64,000 nucleotides of DNA, from positions 2,108,001 to 2,172,000 of the forward strand of contig SPDT01000002.1 of assembly GCA_008477525.1 (NCBI GenBank), in the 5' to 3' direction. Source of the DNA: Hypomyces perniciosus. Its lineage: Eukaryota; Ascomycota; Sordariomycetes; Hypocreales; Hypocreaceae. The translations under genes were made by a program, and so were the position numbers. The notes under the pieces were generated by a model. The model saw nothing but the letters and a program-made list of their open reading frames with translations. It was not told the origin of the DNA and ran no database searches. Below are positions 36,080 to 48,559 of the stretch, one piece after another (the first letter of the stretch is position 1; the number at the start of each line of letters is the position of its first letter).

Positions 36080-39000
36080 CTTTACCCTTTATTCTACCTA
36101 TTTATTAAAGGTAAAATAATAATAAAGATAATAATATAAATAAAAGTAAAAATAAAGATAAAGTTAATAAAAGAGAATAATTATATATTTATTTAAACGA
36201 AGCCTTTTAATATATAAAAGTTAACTATATAAAATAAAACTAATACTATTAATATTTAAGTCTTAAAAACACTAAACTTAATTAAATAATTTACTAACAG
36301 TAAACGACTATTATAAATTTATAGAATTAAGTGCTACCAACACTTAACTTAAACCTTATACTAAACTATAAAGGGAATTAACCTTTAAAGGACTTAAAGG
36401 AGTTATTTAAAATGCAACCCTTTAAATATTTTAATAGAAATACTATAGCGCTTTAACTATTTTTTACTAAACTATATAATTATTTTACCTATTCTTTAAT
36501 TAGCTTTAATATAAAGACTAATAAAGTCTTTTTAACTGCTAGATAGCTTAAAAGGAATACTTTAAAGTAGTTTAAATTTACTTAAAGGGATTTCTTTAAT
36601 AATAAAAGTAAAGCTAATAAATAGATATAGCTTATATTCGCTAGCTATAATTAGTTTAAAGAAGAATTAAAGAATATCTTTAATAATATTAATAAACAAT
36701 ATACTATATAAAATAAATTTATAAATTTAATTTAAAAAGGAAAATACTTTAATTATACTATATACTTTAAAAACTATACTTCTAAGGTTAAGTAGGGAAA
36801 CTTTACTTTTATTAAATACTTTTATAATAAATTTAAGCTAGAAGTTAAAAAGAAAGCTTATAAGTTTTCCTGCAATAAAGGTATTATTAAGTTTATTAAA
36901 AAATATATAAATATAGATAATTCACTTTATAAACTTTATTTAAATATAAAAAAAGGATAATAGTAATCTAGATAAGTTTATAAGTATTAAGGATATATAA
37001 ATTAAGGGAAGAAGCGATAAGAATATATCGCTAGCTTTAATAATAAAAGACCTAGTTGAATAAATCTAAATGCGATTTAAAAGGGAAAAGTAAAGGTTAT
37101 TTATTATAACTATAATAAGCTAGGATACTTTTTAAAGGACTGTAAAGCTTTATAAAAGCCGAGAATTAATAAACCTTAAAAGCCTACACTAAAACCTAAA
37201 TAAAAGGTTAATATAGTTTTAAAAACTATTAATTATATATTACTTAACTAAATTATATATTATAATAATAGATGCTTTATTGATAAATCCAGTAAAGATA
37301 AAAGTAAATAATACTTAAAATAACTTAAAAAAATATTTATAGTAAACTAAAAGGGATATTAATTAAAACCTAAATCTTTAACTTTTAAAGGTATTTGTAA
37401 AGAAAATAAAGTAAATAAATATTTACTACATTTAAACAGTTTAATAAAATAAAACCTAAACTTTAACTATATAAAGTTAAAGGGGGATAATAGTATTTTA
37501 AATAAATAAATAGTTAGTATAATTAACTATTAATATTTTAATTAAATTACTATAGGCTATAAAGGATTAACTAGCAGCAGTAACTTTAATAATAAAGATA
37601 AAAATAACCCTTTATAGTATAAATTATTACTATATAATACTATACCTTTAAAACTAGAAAATATATTACCTATAAACAATAACCTTAAAGGTAAATTAAA
37701 TAAATATTACCTAAACCTAATTAAAAACGTTATTACAGGTATACAGAAAAATAGGTTAAACCTATACCTATATAGACAGCTTTATATACAAAACAGAGCT
37801 AATAATAAAATAATTATTAAAGCTATCCTAGCTACTTTAACTATATAAGTAAAGTATATATATTTTTATATATAAAAAGACTATACTATAAATAACCTTA
37901 TTTATAAAAAGTATTATACTATATTTTAAGTTATTTATATTATATATAGGTATATAATATATTTTTAAGAAAAAGTAAAGTATAATATATTTTTAATTAA
38001 AATTTTATTTTACTTTATAAAATAAGTATAAAATTATAATACTTTTAAAAAATAAATTATAACTATATAATATTAAAACTTGAAAATTATTATTATTAAA
38101 TTAAATACTAAAACCTTAAAGGAATATTATTAACTATAAAGACTTAAAAGATATAAATTTAAAGGATATTATATATACTGCTAAAAGAAATTAATAAAAT
38201 AGTATTTTTACTATAATAGAAAGTTTAAATATAATTAATAATATTATTTAAAGTATAATAGCTTAAAGTATATTATATATAAATAAAATAAGTTATAAAA
38301 TTAATATTTATAATAAGCCAATAATACTTTATATTTATCAGTAGCCTATATATACTTTAAAAAGATAAATAGACTATTTATTTACAGGAAAAACTCTAAA
38401 AATAATAAATATAAAAGTATATAAAGTATAAACTTACCTTAAAAGATAAAGAGATTAACTAAATTATAAAGGAACTATATTAAAATTAATTTAATTTTAT
38501 TACTTATAAAGGAACTGCCTGTAATAAAAGAAAGTAATATTTACTTTAAAGAACTTTAATTAATTATAAAATCTATATAAAAAAAGAAAAATTAAAAAAT
38601 AATTAATATTATTTATAAAAAGGCTATAAAGTAATAAGTAATAAATTATATCCTTTAAAATATTAGATAATAAAAATAATAATAAAGATTTACTATATTT
38701 TAAATTAAAGACAATAATTAAAAAGTATTAGCTATATATATTAATAGACAATATAATAATAGGTAATTTTATTATACCTATAACTATATATCATTTAAAA
38801 TTACTTTAGAAGGAAAAGACTAAACTATATTAACTTTGTTAAATAAAAGGAAAAGCCTTTATATATAATAATAAATGGGTTAAGTAAAAGATTAATTATT
38901 TTAAACTTAAAATCGCTAAATATAAAACAGTAGTTTTTTATAATATAATAAATATTAATAAATATAATATTATTCTTAATTATTTTTAATTAAAATGCAA

Positions 39001-42000
39001 TAACTTTAATATTAACTAAAAGAATAGCTAGCTTTGTTAATATAATAATAAAGCTCCTTTAGCGGTTAAAACTATTAAAAAAGTTTTAACTGCAAGGCAG
39101 ATATTTTATATAAAACCTTTAAATATATTAAAAAAAGGAACTAAAAAAATTACCTTTAATTTAATTATAAAAATAATCTATTGAAAAAATTTTTTAAATA
39201 AAGTAAAAAAAAAAAATCCAAAAAACAATTACCTTTTTACAGAAAGTATTTAATAGTATTAATAAAATACTTAAAATAAAAAGCCTTAAAACAGTAATAT
39301 TACTAGAATAGCTATAAAATATCCTTAAAAAATATTAAAAGTATAATAAACTATTTAAGGAAATATTTAATATAAAATTACTAAAATATAGTTAATAAAA
39401 TTATATAATTAAGCTTAAAGATAATATAAATATTACCTTTTATAAAATTTATAACTAGAATAAAAAAGAGCTTAAAAGCCTATATAACTATTTAAATAAT
39501 ATATTAATTAAAGGGTATATTTACCTGTTTTTATTAAAAGCAGGCTATTTTATTATATTTATATTTAAAAAAGAGGTAAACTATAGTTAATTATAAATTA
39601 CTAATAGTTTAATAAAACTATTATTGAAAATAAAACTTTATTACTATTAATTATAAAACTATAAAATAAATTATATAAGAAAAAGTAGTTTATAGTGCTA
39701 GACCTTAAAAGCCTTTATAACTTTATTTAAATTAAAGAAAAATATAAATAAATAACTATATTCTAAATTAAATACAGCTTATTTAAATATTGAATTATAC
39801 CTTTTAATTTTACTAATACCCCTATAATATTTTAAAAGATACTTAATAATATATTAAAAGAGTACTTTAATATCTTTATAGTTATTTATTTAAATAATAT
39901 TTTAATTTTTTTAAATACCTTTAAAAAATATAAACTATATATTTATAAAATACTATAAATACTATAAAATACTAAACTATTTATAAAACTAAAAAAATAC
40001 AAATTCTATATATAAAAAGTTACTTTCATAAAGTATATTATTACCTTTAAAAAAATTTATATAAATCTATTAAAAGTATAAGCAGTACAAGACTAGCCTA
40101 CACTTATAATAATTAAAGAAGTCTAAAGCTTTTTAAAATTTATTAACTATTATTAATAATTTATTAAAGGCTATAAAAGTATTATATAAACTCTCTATAA
40201 ATTTACTAAAAAAGATTAAAAGTTTTTATAAGCATTAAATATATAAAATACATTTAATAAACTTAAATAATTTATTTTAAAAAAACTTATATTTATTATA
40301 TTTAACCTATTTAAAAAAATAAAAGTTAAAATAAATACTTTTAACTTTACTATAAAAGTTTAATTTAATTAAAAGGATAAAAATAATAAACTATACCTTA
40401 TTACCTTTTACTTTAAAGTATTATATAGCATAAAATTAAATTCTTTAATATATAATAAAGAATTCCTCGCTATTATTATTATATTTAAAGAATAGCGATA
40501 TTACCTTTAAAAAGGAATATATAAAGTTAAAGTATATATTAACTATAAGAATATTATATATTTTGGAATAGTTTAATAACTTTTTAAAAGGTAAATCTAC
40601 TATATAAAATACCGTTTAGAATTTAACTATATCTTAATCCACTAAAAAGGATCTAAAAATAGACAAATAAATATATTTAATAAATAAATTAACTATAATT
40701 AAAGAAAAGTCAAGTATACTAGGCAGATTTTAAAGTAAACCCTTAAAAGGTATTATTAATAAATAGCACTTTAAGCTATTTATAAAATATCTAGTAATAA
40801 TATTATATTTTAATATATTAAAAAGCATTATATTACTTAAAATAATAATACATTCTTAAAAGATATAAAGTTTAAAAATAAAAAAACTTAATAATAAAAT
40901 AAAAATATTTAAATTTTAAATAAACTCTAGAAAAATCTAATTATAAAAGTGTACTAATACCTAGTATATAAATATAAAAATATTTATAAGATTTATAAAT
41001 AAATATAAAAGTATATAAAATTTTAAAGGCTTAAAAAAGTAATATAAAATATTATTTTTTACTATATCATTTATAAAACAATTAAACCTTTAAAATATAA
41101 ACTATATAGTAAACTTTAACCTTTACTAATATTAAAATAACTATAAAAGTTAATTTTATTAAACTATATTATTAAACTACTATTATCTATTAAACTAGGA
41201 TTAAAAATTAAATATAATAGTATTTTAATAATTATAGATTAATTTATTAAATACTTTTACTTCCTTTTATATAAAAAAGTAATAAATATAAAAATATTAA
41301 TTTATAGATTTTTATAATTTATTACAGCTAATTATATAATTCCGGCTAAAATTATTTCTAACTAAAAATTAACCATTATATCTAAATTCTAGTAAATATT
41401 TATAAATTAATTAAAAATAAATTATAAATTTAATCCTATATATTACCTATAAATAAATAATTAAATAAAATATATTAAATAAATTATTAAAGTTTATTTA
41501 AAAAGTTATATTAACTTTAATTAAAACAATTAAATAAAAAAGCTATTAATTATATAAATATTTTATAAGAGTAATATTTGAAAGTTAACTAGATTTAGCT
41601 TGATATATATTAACTATAGCTTTATACTAGATATATATAAAGCGCTAAAAAAAGGCCAATATATTAATAAAGTATAAATTAAAGTTAAAAATATAAAGCA
41701 GTTATATAATGAAATATAGGTATATTTTTACTTTATATAAAAAAGAATAAAAAAGTATACTAATAAATATAAATTAAAAGGATTAATTTTTAAAAATGGA
41801 AATATAGTTTACCTATACCATTATTTAATAAAAAAAAAGACTATAAATATTAAAATAATATAATTAAGTAATAAATTAAATTTCAAAAAATTTAAACTTT
41901 ACCTAATTAAAAAGGTTATTTTAAAAGTTACTTATAAACTTATACTATTAAATAATATTTAGATTTAGTTAATATTTTATATTTTATTGTTTAAAAAGGT

Positions 42001-42200
42001 ATTATAAAACAAATCAAAAAATAAACTAATTATAGACTTAATTAAGGTTGTATTAATTAAAGAAAAGTATAAAGTTAAAGAAATTAAAGCTATAAAAATA
42101 AAAGGTAATAAACGCTAATATTTAATAAAATCGAAAAACTATAGAGAAAAATATAACTTTTAGGAATTTAAAAAATACTTTAAGTACTTTTAAATAACTT
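36080..42200 (+). pseudogene. Element 2 gag-pol remnant with chromodomain
   Basis: The zinc knuckle reads YYNYNKLGYFLKDC near 37107 (two Cys lost). Reverse transcriptase has LDLKSLYNFI near 39698, KYSLFKYWIIPF near 39770 and VIYLNNILIFL at 39881 (catalytic YLDD changed to YLNN). RNase H (SIYNKEFLAIIIIFKE) is near 40440-40500 and integrase near 41200-41470. The end, about 42060-42180, reads KYKVKEIKAIKIKG and YREKYNF, a chromodomain, placing family B among the chromoviruses, whose integrases are steered to heterochromatin. Stops throughout are RIP-type. Boundaries are approximate. Confidence 0.85.
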
Positions 42201-42898
42201 TATAGCAATTCTATTAAAATCTAGGCTTTTTAATAAAGGGTTTAATAAAGCGTTAAAAGTAAAAAAATCAATACCCTAAAAATCCTAAACCTTTAAAAAA
42301 ACTTTTAATTTTTACTACTTTAAATTTTCTAGTTTATTTAAAGATTCTAACTTATATTTAACTATCTCTTTACCTTTAGTCTATAGCTATTATTTATAAT
42401 AATAAAAACACTTTAAATAATCTAAAGCTTTATCTATTTCCACTTAAGCTTTATAAAAAGCTTTACAATAAATCAATAAAAGTTCTTTTATTTATTTTTT
42501 AACAAAATTAAAATAGTATAATTTAAAAATAATATTTAATACTAGAAATAATTTTAGCTATAATATTAAAAGAAAGACTTTAAGGAAATATATAAAAGCT
42601 TAATACAACCCCTATACTATTATATAAATAATTAATATAAATATATTTACTGTATTTTAAAGAGTAATCGCTTATATAATACTTTAAGCTACAAGAAGGA
42701 CAATAAAAATAACATATTATATTAAAACTATTAATATTAATTAAATTTATAAATTTATAATTATAAAAGGTTAATTTAATATAAATAAGCTATAAATTAT
42801 TAAATATAATAAATAGTTAAGAAAAAAGATATTATATATAAAAAAAGGGAAAAGATTAAATAGGTCTTAAAGATAAAATTAATAAAAGGGGGATATTA

Positions 42899-43149
42899 TA
42901 TTATAACCCAACTATCTTAAAGACTAGGTTATAGGGGTATAGGAGAATATTAGTTATATTAACTAATTATTAAAAAGTAATTGCTGCGCTAAAAGTAATT
43001 ACTTAAACGCTTACTATACTAAAAAGTATAATTATTTATTTAATTATTATACTATTACAGTAATCGCAGTAACATTTACTAAAACATTAATAATTATATA
43101 TAGATTTCCTTTATATATATATAACTAGTTTATTATTTATTTAATATAG
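42899..43149 (+). repeat. Element 2, 3' LTR, first part
   Basis: Starts TATTATAACCCAAC after the polypurine tract and stops at TATAG (43145-43149), the target duplication of the family C LTR. It continues at 43736. Confidence 0.88.
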
Positions 43150-43730
43150 TGTTAAAAAGGAGGGCTAAAAAGTAAGGATTTTAGTGTATTTGGGTAACCT
43201 TCCTATTCTGGCTAGACCCGGAATTAGGCCCGACGCTAGGACCGAGTTCCGGAGGAACTTCGGTGTAAGTCAGGAAATTTCTGTTATCTTCAACGATAAC
43301 AATTGAGCTAGGACCAGCTACCCCGCCTACCCTAGACTCAATACAATGGCCACAATGACTATTGTGAAAAATCTGACCAACATGGTTTCCTGTTTGTATG
43401 GCCGTGAGTCGATTTGGCCGATTTCCCATACAAATGAATTTTGCGGAAAATAGGAACGGGGCCACGAACCCAATTCTGCCGCCGCATTCCTATTATCTAG
43501 TCGGAGGACTATTGTAGAAGACAAAGCTATTGTTCATACAATTCACTTCTACACCAGCCGCACATACACTAGATATTCTATAGCTTCTAGCTATTAGATC
43601 GTTTACAATTCAATTGTTTATCCATTGTTAACCCAACTAGACTCTCAGTCGTTTCCTCATTGCTGCGTTGGGTGCACCTTCCTAGAAGCTGCACTTAAAT
43701 GAGGTTCAGTATAACCTTGTTACTTTAACA
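43150..43730 (+). repeat. Solo LTR of family C with perfect target duplication
   Basis: 581 bp from TGTTAAAAAGGAGGG to TACTTTAACA, flanked on both sides by TATAG (43145-43149 and 43731-43735). The TG...CA ends and 5-bp duplication show that this family is an LTR rather than a gene or foldback element. It is nearly free of RIP changes although embedded in one of the most mutated tracts. Short frames on its minus strand are incidental. Confidence 0.9.
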
Positions 43731-43735
43731 TATAG

Positions 43736-43891
43736 TTATTTAGATAGTTGTTAATAATTAGATTTACTAAAACCGCCTATTCTATAGAATTGTAACTATA
43801 TTACACTGCTTAGTATTTATCCTTAACCTCTCTGTTAATATAAACCTATAAACCTTGGTTTATCCCTTAAAAATCAACCCGGATCATTACA
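43736..43891 (+). repeat. Element 2, 3' LTR, second part
   Basis: Resumes with TTATTTAGATAG and ends CAACCCGGATCATTACA. The next five bases, CTTGC, are the target duplication of element 2. Confidence 0.88.
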
Positions 43892-43896
43892 CTTGC

Positions 43897-44995
43897 CTTA
43901 GTTTATATATCTTTAATACTTATAAACTTATCTAGATTACTGTTATCTTTTTTTTATCTTTAAGTAAAGTTTATAAAGTAAATTATCTATATTTATATAT
44001 TTTTTAATAAATTTAATAATACCTTTATTGCAGGAGAATTTGTAGGCTTCCCTTTTAACCTTTAATTTAAGTTTATTATAAAAGAATTTAATAAAAGCAG
44101 AGTTTCTTTATTTAACTTTAAAAGTATAGTTTTTAAAATATATAATATAGTTAAAGTATTTTCCTTTTTAAATTAAATTTATAAATTTATTTTCTATAAT
44201 ATATTTTTTATTAATATTATTACAGATATTCTTTAATTCTTCTTTAAATTAATTATAGCTAGTAAATATAAACTATATTTATTTATTGACTTTACTTGTA
44301 TTATTAAAGAAATCCCTTTAAATAAATTTAAACTACTTTAAAATATTCCCTTTAAGTTATTTAGCAGTTAAAAAGACTTTATTAGTCTTTATATTAAGAC
44401 TAATTAAAAAATAAGTAAAATAATTGTATAATTAAATAAGAAATAGTTAAAGCGCTATAATGTTTTGTCACATAGCATATAAGGTCACTTATCTACGCAG
44501 ATTGTATGGAGCTTCACTTTTGCTGGATTTGTGGTCTGACATGTTTTTATTAAAGTATTTAAAGGGTTATATTTTAAGTAACTCCTTTAAATCCTTTAAA
44601 GGTTAATTCCCTTTATAGTTTAATATAAAGTTTAGGTTAAGTATAGGCAGCACTTAATTTTATAAATCTATAATAATTATTTACTGTTAGTAAATTATTT
44701 AATTAAGCCTAGTATTTTTAATAATTAAATACTAATAGCGTTACTTTTATTTTATATAGTTAACTTTTATATATTAAAAGGCTTCCTTTATATAAATATA
44801 TAATTATTTTATTTTATTGACTTTATCTTTATTTTTGCTTTTATTTATATTATTATCTTTATTATTATCCTACTTTTAGCGAGGAAGTAGAATAGAAAGT
44901 AAAGTATTAAGATTATTAAAAGAGGATACTATAGTAAATATATTTGCAATATTACTTAAGATTTTTAGTAGCCTTTTAAATAAAAGTTATTAATA
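43897..44995 (-). pseudogene. Element 1 gag remnant
   Basis: Follows the gag region of element 3 (53760-54776) on the minus strand, with stops throughout. An insertion of about 70 bp near 44463-44540 (TTTGTCACATAGCATATAAGGTCACTTATC ...) has no counterpart in element 3 and is not RIP-mutated. With the pol part left of 28972 it completes element 1. Confidence 0.75.
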
Positions 44996-45403
44996 TATAA
45001 TAATCTAGGTTAATTTTTAAAAGATAAATTAAAGTTTATAGATTTATATTAACAGAGAGGTTAAAGATAAATGCTAAGTAGGGTAATATAGTTATAATTC
45101 TATAGAATAGGCGGTTTTAGTAAATGCAATTTATTAATAACTATTTAAATAACTATATTAAATAAATAATAAACTAGTTATATATATATAAAGGAAATCT
45201 ATATATAATTACTAATATTCCAGTAAATATTACTGCAATTATTACAATAATATAGTAATTAAGTAAATGATTACACTTTTTAGTATAGTAAGCGTTTAAG
45301 TGATTACTCTTAGCGCAGTGATCACTTTTTAATAATTAGTCGGTGTAACCGATATTCTCCTGTGCCCCTGTAACCTGGTCTTCGATATGGTCGGGTCGTG
45401 ATA
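44996..45403 (-). repeat. Element 1, 5' LTR (408 bp), half RIP-mutated
   Basis: Starts TATAATAATCTAGG, ends GTCGGGTCGTGATA, and is followed by AAAGC. The first 290 bp are AT-shifted, while the last 100 bp keep GC-rich sequence (GTGATCACTT, CTGTGCCCCTGTAACCTGG). Confidence 0.88.
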
Positions 45404-45734
45404 AAAGCTCCCTAAATCTATATATCTTTCTGCTTCTCCCCTTTTTATATTTTCTGCGGCTAAGCTTTTAATAAACTATTAAGAGGAGAGTAAAGAAAAA
45501 ATAATATAAGATACTGTTTCAGCTTAGGTTTAACAACTATTTTACCTGGTTCTTTAATTCTTCTATTTTTTGCCTTCTAATGGTTTAGCCTATTCACTAT
45601 AGCTGATAGTATCCCCATCATAGCTTAACGCTCAAGTATAGCCAATCCACTCATTAATCCATTACTATTCCTTTACTAGCTGTAGCAATAGATCATTGAC
45701 AGAGCTCTCTCGCCTAATCCCCCTTATTTAAATA

Positions 45735-47290
45735 CCCCTTTGCAACAGCTAAAGATTGCTATTATCGGCGCTAGTATTACTAGTGTCTCGGCAGCAGCCC
45801 ACTATATTAGCTATAGATTCGACGTTATTCTCTTCGAGGCTAGTTCTAAAGAAAACCTAGGCGGCATTTAGAGTGTAAGTTCTCTATACTATACCTATAC
45901 TAATACTTATCCTACAATAGTTAGCTAATATGGGTTTGCGTCCTGTAGAAAGCTAATAACACTTCTGGCCTTTAAATCTATTCTATTATATTCCGCTTTT
46001 ACCCCTTTATTAGTTAGGAAAGAGGGTATCCTAATTGTAATTAAATTCTTAGCCAGATTAAGCAGCTCTGGAAGCGCTACAGCCTTTAAAGTGGATATTG
46101 TAATGCAAGATGACAATACCTGGTAGATTATTAACAATAACCCGGTAAACGGACTCTTTAATGGCTTTATTATCGCTATTAGAACTTATAGCGAATTTAA
46201 GGTTCTTTATATTACTGGTATAGATGACTTTAAAGGCTATATCTACTATTTAAATAAATTGACTGGGTAAGTAAAGCCTTAAAAATTTTCCTCTTTTAAT
46301 TAACTTTATTAACATTTATTATAGTAAAGATATTAAAGATAAATATATTACTATTATTAAAAGAAGCGCTTTAGCTATTAAAGCCTTTAAATTCGCCTTT
46401 ATTAACAATGCAGTTAAAATTTCTATCCTCTTTTAATCCAATAAATAGATTATTCCCTGCAATATAGTTATTAATATCCTGCTTAGCTTTAATATTTTTA
46501 GGTAAAAGATTATCTTTTCTTTTATCTTTAAGTTTTTCCTCTATAAGTTTTTTTACCGCAATCTTAAAGACCTAATACCTATTTATAAAAAAGGCCTCTT
46601 TATAAGTACGCCTATAGTAAATTCCAATATTATAGATAAAATCCGCTAGGGCAAAGTAGAATAGATTAGCGGTAATATTAAAAGCTTAGTTAAAGATAGC
46701 GTTATTGTAAACCGCTGCGTTAAAGGTATCCTTAAAGGCGGCCTAGGCTATAAATAACTCGTTAATGCTGACATTGTTATTATAGCTACCGGCTTTTAAA
46801 GACCTTTACTGGCAATACTTCCTGAGGATTACTTTAAGGAACTATATAGCCCTTTTAATTAATATCTGCAGATATTCCCGCCCACTTACCCCTCTATCTC
46901 GGCTATTAACTCGATTTATATTAAAGCTATCGGCATAGTAGGAAATTAAGATATTAGCACATATACCTATATCCTCTTTATATTCCTTATTAACTTACTG
47001 ACCTGCCTAAGCTGTAAATGGATATAGCGCTAGATTAATATAATCCATTTCTTTAAATAATTTAGCCTTATAAAAGCCTTCAACTTCTTTATTTATTTAA
47101 AGCTGCTCTAGTGGTTTACTTTCTATATTGCTATTAACATATTCGAATAGAAGTAGGCGCTGTTTATGTTCTTTAGTATTAGTCTAGGTATTCCCTAGAC
47201 TATTATTGCGATAGAGAAGCAGTTTATTAATAGGGAGGGTTATATTTACTAGATTAAGGGATAAGCTTATAAAGCTAATAAATCTTAACT
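45735..47290 (+). pseudogene. Flavin-containing monooxygenase, destroyed by RIP
   Basis: The frame opens QLKIAIIGASITSVSAAAHYI, an FAD-binding Rossmann motif in which GxGxxG has become GASITS by G-to-A changes, then DVILFEASSKENLGGI-stop where Trp is expected. Splice signals survive: intron 45875-45920 (GTAAGT, TACTAATAC branch, AATAG) and intron 46267-46324 (GTAAGT ... TTATAG). Later pieces are STPIVNSNIID near 46600, VVNRCVKGILKGGLGYK near 46705, LVNADIVIIATGF near 46760 and a C-terminal hydrophobic part WFTFYIAIN to about 47290. This is the layout of fungal flavin monooxygenases, which oxidise small substrates with NADPH. It lies between elements 1 and 3, and its stops are all CAA, CAG, CGA or TGG changes. 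Confidence 0.78.
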
Positions 47291-47458
47291 CTAATTAAAT
47301 GCTAACGTATAGGGGAAGTAAAGGATATAAATTAGTTAATTTTTATTATATTAGTAGTTGTTTAGATAGCTTTTATAAAGGATATAATATATTAAAGACT
47401 GGCTTTGGTTTATTATGGAATAATAGGTTAGGGAATATAGAGTGCGGGGAGGGTTAAG

Positions 47459-47843
47459 TGTGACGATCCGGGTTGATTCTCAAGAGATAAACCGAGGTTC
47501 GTGGGTTTATGTTGACAGAGAGGTCAGGGATAAATACTAAGCAGGGTAATATAGTCACAATTCTATAGAACAGGCGGTTCTAGTAAATGCAATTATTAAC
47601 AACTGTTTAAGTAACTATACTAAATAAATAACGAGCCAGTTGTATATATATAAAGGGAATAATCGTGGATCACCTTGGATTATATTGTTTTCCTGGTAAT
47701 CTATAGTAAGTCCTTTTATTAGCTTACTGCGATTACTTTATAGTTTATAGTAATTAAAGTAATTTAATGCTGATTAGTTTATCTATCCGAGGTTCCCCCG
47801 GGTATATACTATATTACGTTCTTATAATAGTCAGGTCGTAATA
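47459..47843 (-). repeat. Element 3, 3' LTR (385 bp)
   Basis: Starts TGTGACGATCCGGG and ends GTCAGGTCGTAATA. It lacks about 23 bp found in the 408-bp LTRs of elements 1 and 2 and differs in the central block, marking a second LTR subfamily. Confidence 0.9.
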
Positions 47844-48559
47844 TAATATCCCCCTCCTGTTAGTTTTATCCCTAAAACCTATTAGTTCCTTTATAAATAC
47901 CGCTATCCCTTACAGTTTATAGGTATAGTGCCTTTGTTTTATATTCTATATTTTCTGCTAATAGAATATCGGGTTGCATAGCGAAATCTTATTCTTATAA
48001 GACTAAACAGCGCCTAGCTCTTTTTTTATTAATTAAGGCTATTAGTAATTTCGTTATGCCTTGTTTATTCTACTACAGTCGCAATCTTTCTTATAAGATA
48101 ATTGCAGATAATTTATATTGTAGTAAATGTATACGGCGAGGTTATTTATGCGATAGTTCTGGCATTATACTTTCTGCAGGTTTATTTTTCATTAATTTTT
48201 ATTGAATTTTTCTGATTTATAGTATAGCATAATATATAATTTCAGAGAAGTAAAAGATAAAGCAGGAAGAAAAAGAGACTAAAGCTTATCTAGTCTATAT
48301 TTAATAAAAGGTAAATAAGGCTTTTATAAAGTTAGCGCGTTTAAGGCAATAGTGTTAGTCTATAGTGTCTTATAGTTATAAGATAGTTTATTATAGTCTT
48401 AAATCTTTAGATAAGTTAGATAAAGCGGAATATTGTAAGGTAAAGGCTGCTATCGATATGCATTCTTTTAGGGCTGTCGATGTAATTGATTGGACTGCCT
48501 TTAGGTTACTTGATCTATTATTAGTAAGCTAAGATTTTGGTGGAATTGTTACAGAGTTG

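Larger units (their letters stand above)
28973..43891 (+). mobile_element. Element 2: family B chromovirus nested in element 1, itself carrying two insertions
   Basis: Flanked by the 5-bp duplication CTTGC (28968-28972 and 43892-43896). The 5' LTR is 28973-29251 plus 35861-35988, interrupted by element A. The 3' LTR is 42899-43149 plus 43736-43891, interrupted by an LTR of family C. Each LTR is about 407 bp once the inserts and their duplications are removed, and the element is about 7.7 kb. A purine-rich tract AAAAGGGGGATA ends just before the 3' LTR. Coding order on the plus strand is gag, zinc knuckle, reverse transcriptase, RNase H, integrase, chromodomain. Confidence 0.93.
22665..45403 (-). 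mobile_element. Element 1: family B chromovirus, split by nested element 2
   Basis: Both LTRs are 408 bp: 22665-23072 (3' in coding sense) and 44996-45403 (5'). The 5-bp target duplication AAAGC flanks them (22660-22664 and 45404-45408). Without the nested insert the element is about 7.8 kb. On the minus strand the order is gag (43897-44995), then pol in the left half with reverse transcriptase near 26060-26290, RNase H near 25370-25560, integrase near 24480-24800 and a chromodomain-like end near 23820-23990. Assignments come from alignment by eye with element 3. All frames are destroyed by RIP-type stops. The join at 28972/43892 is the CTTGC duplication of element 2. Confidence 0.9.
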
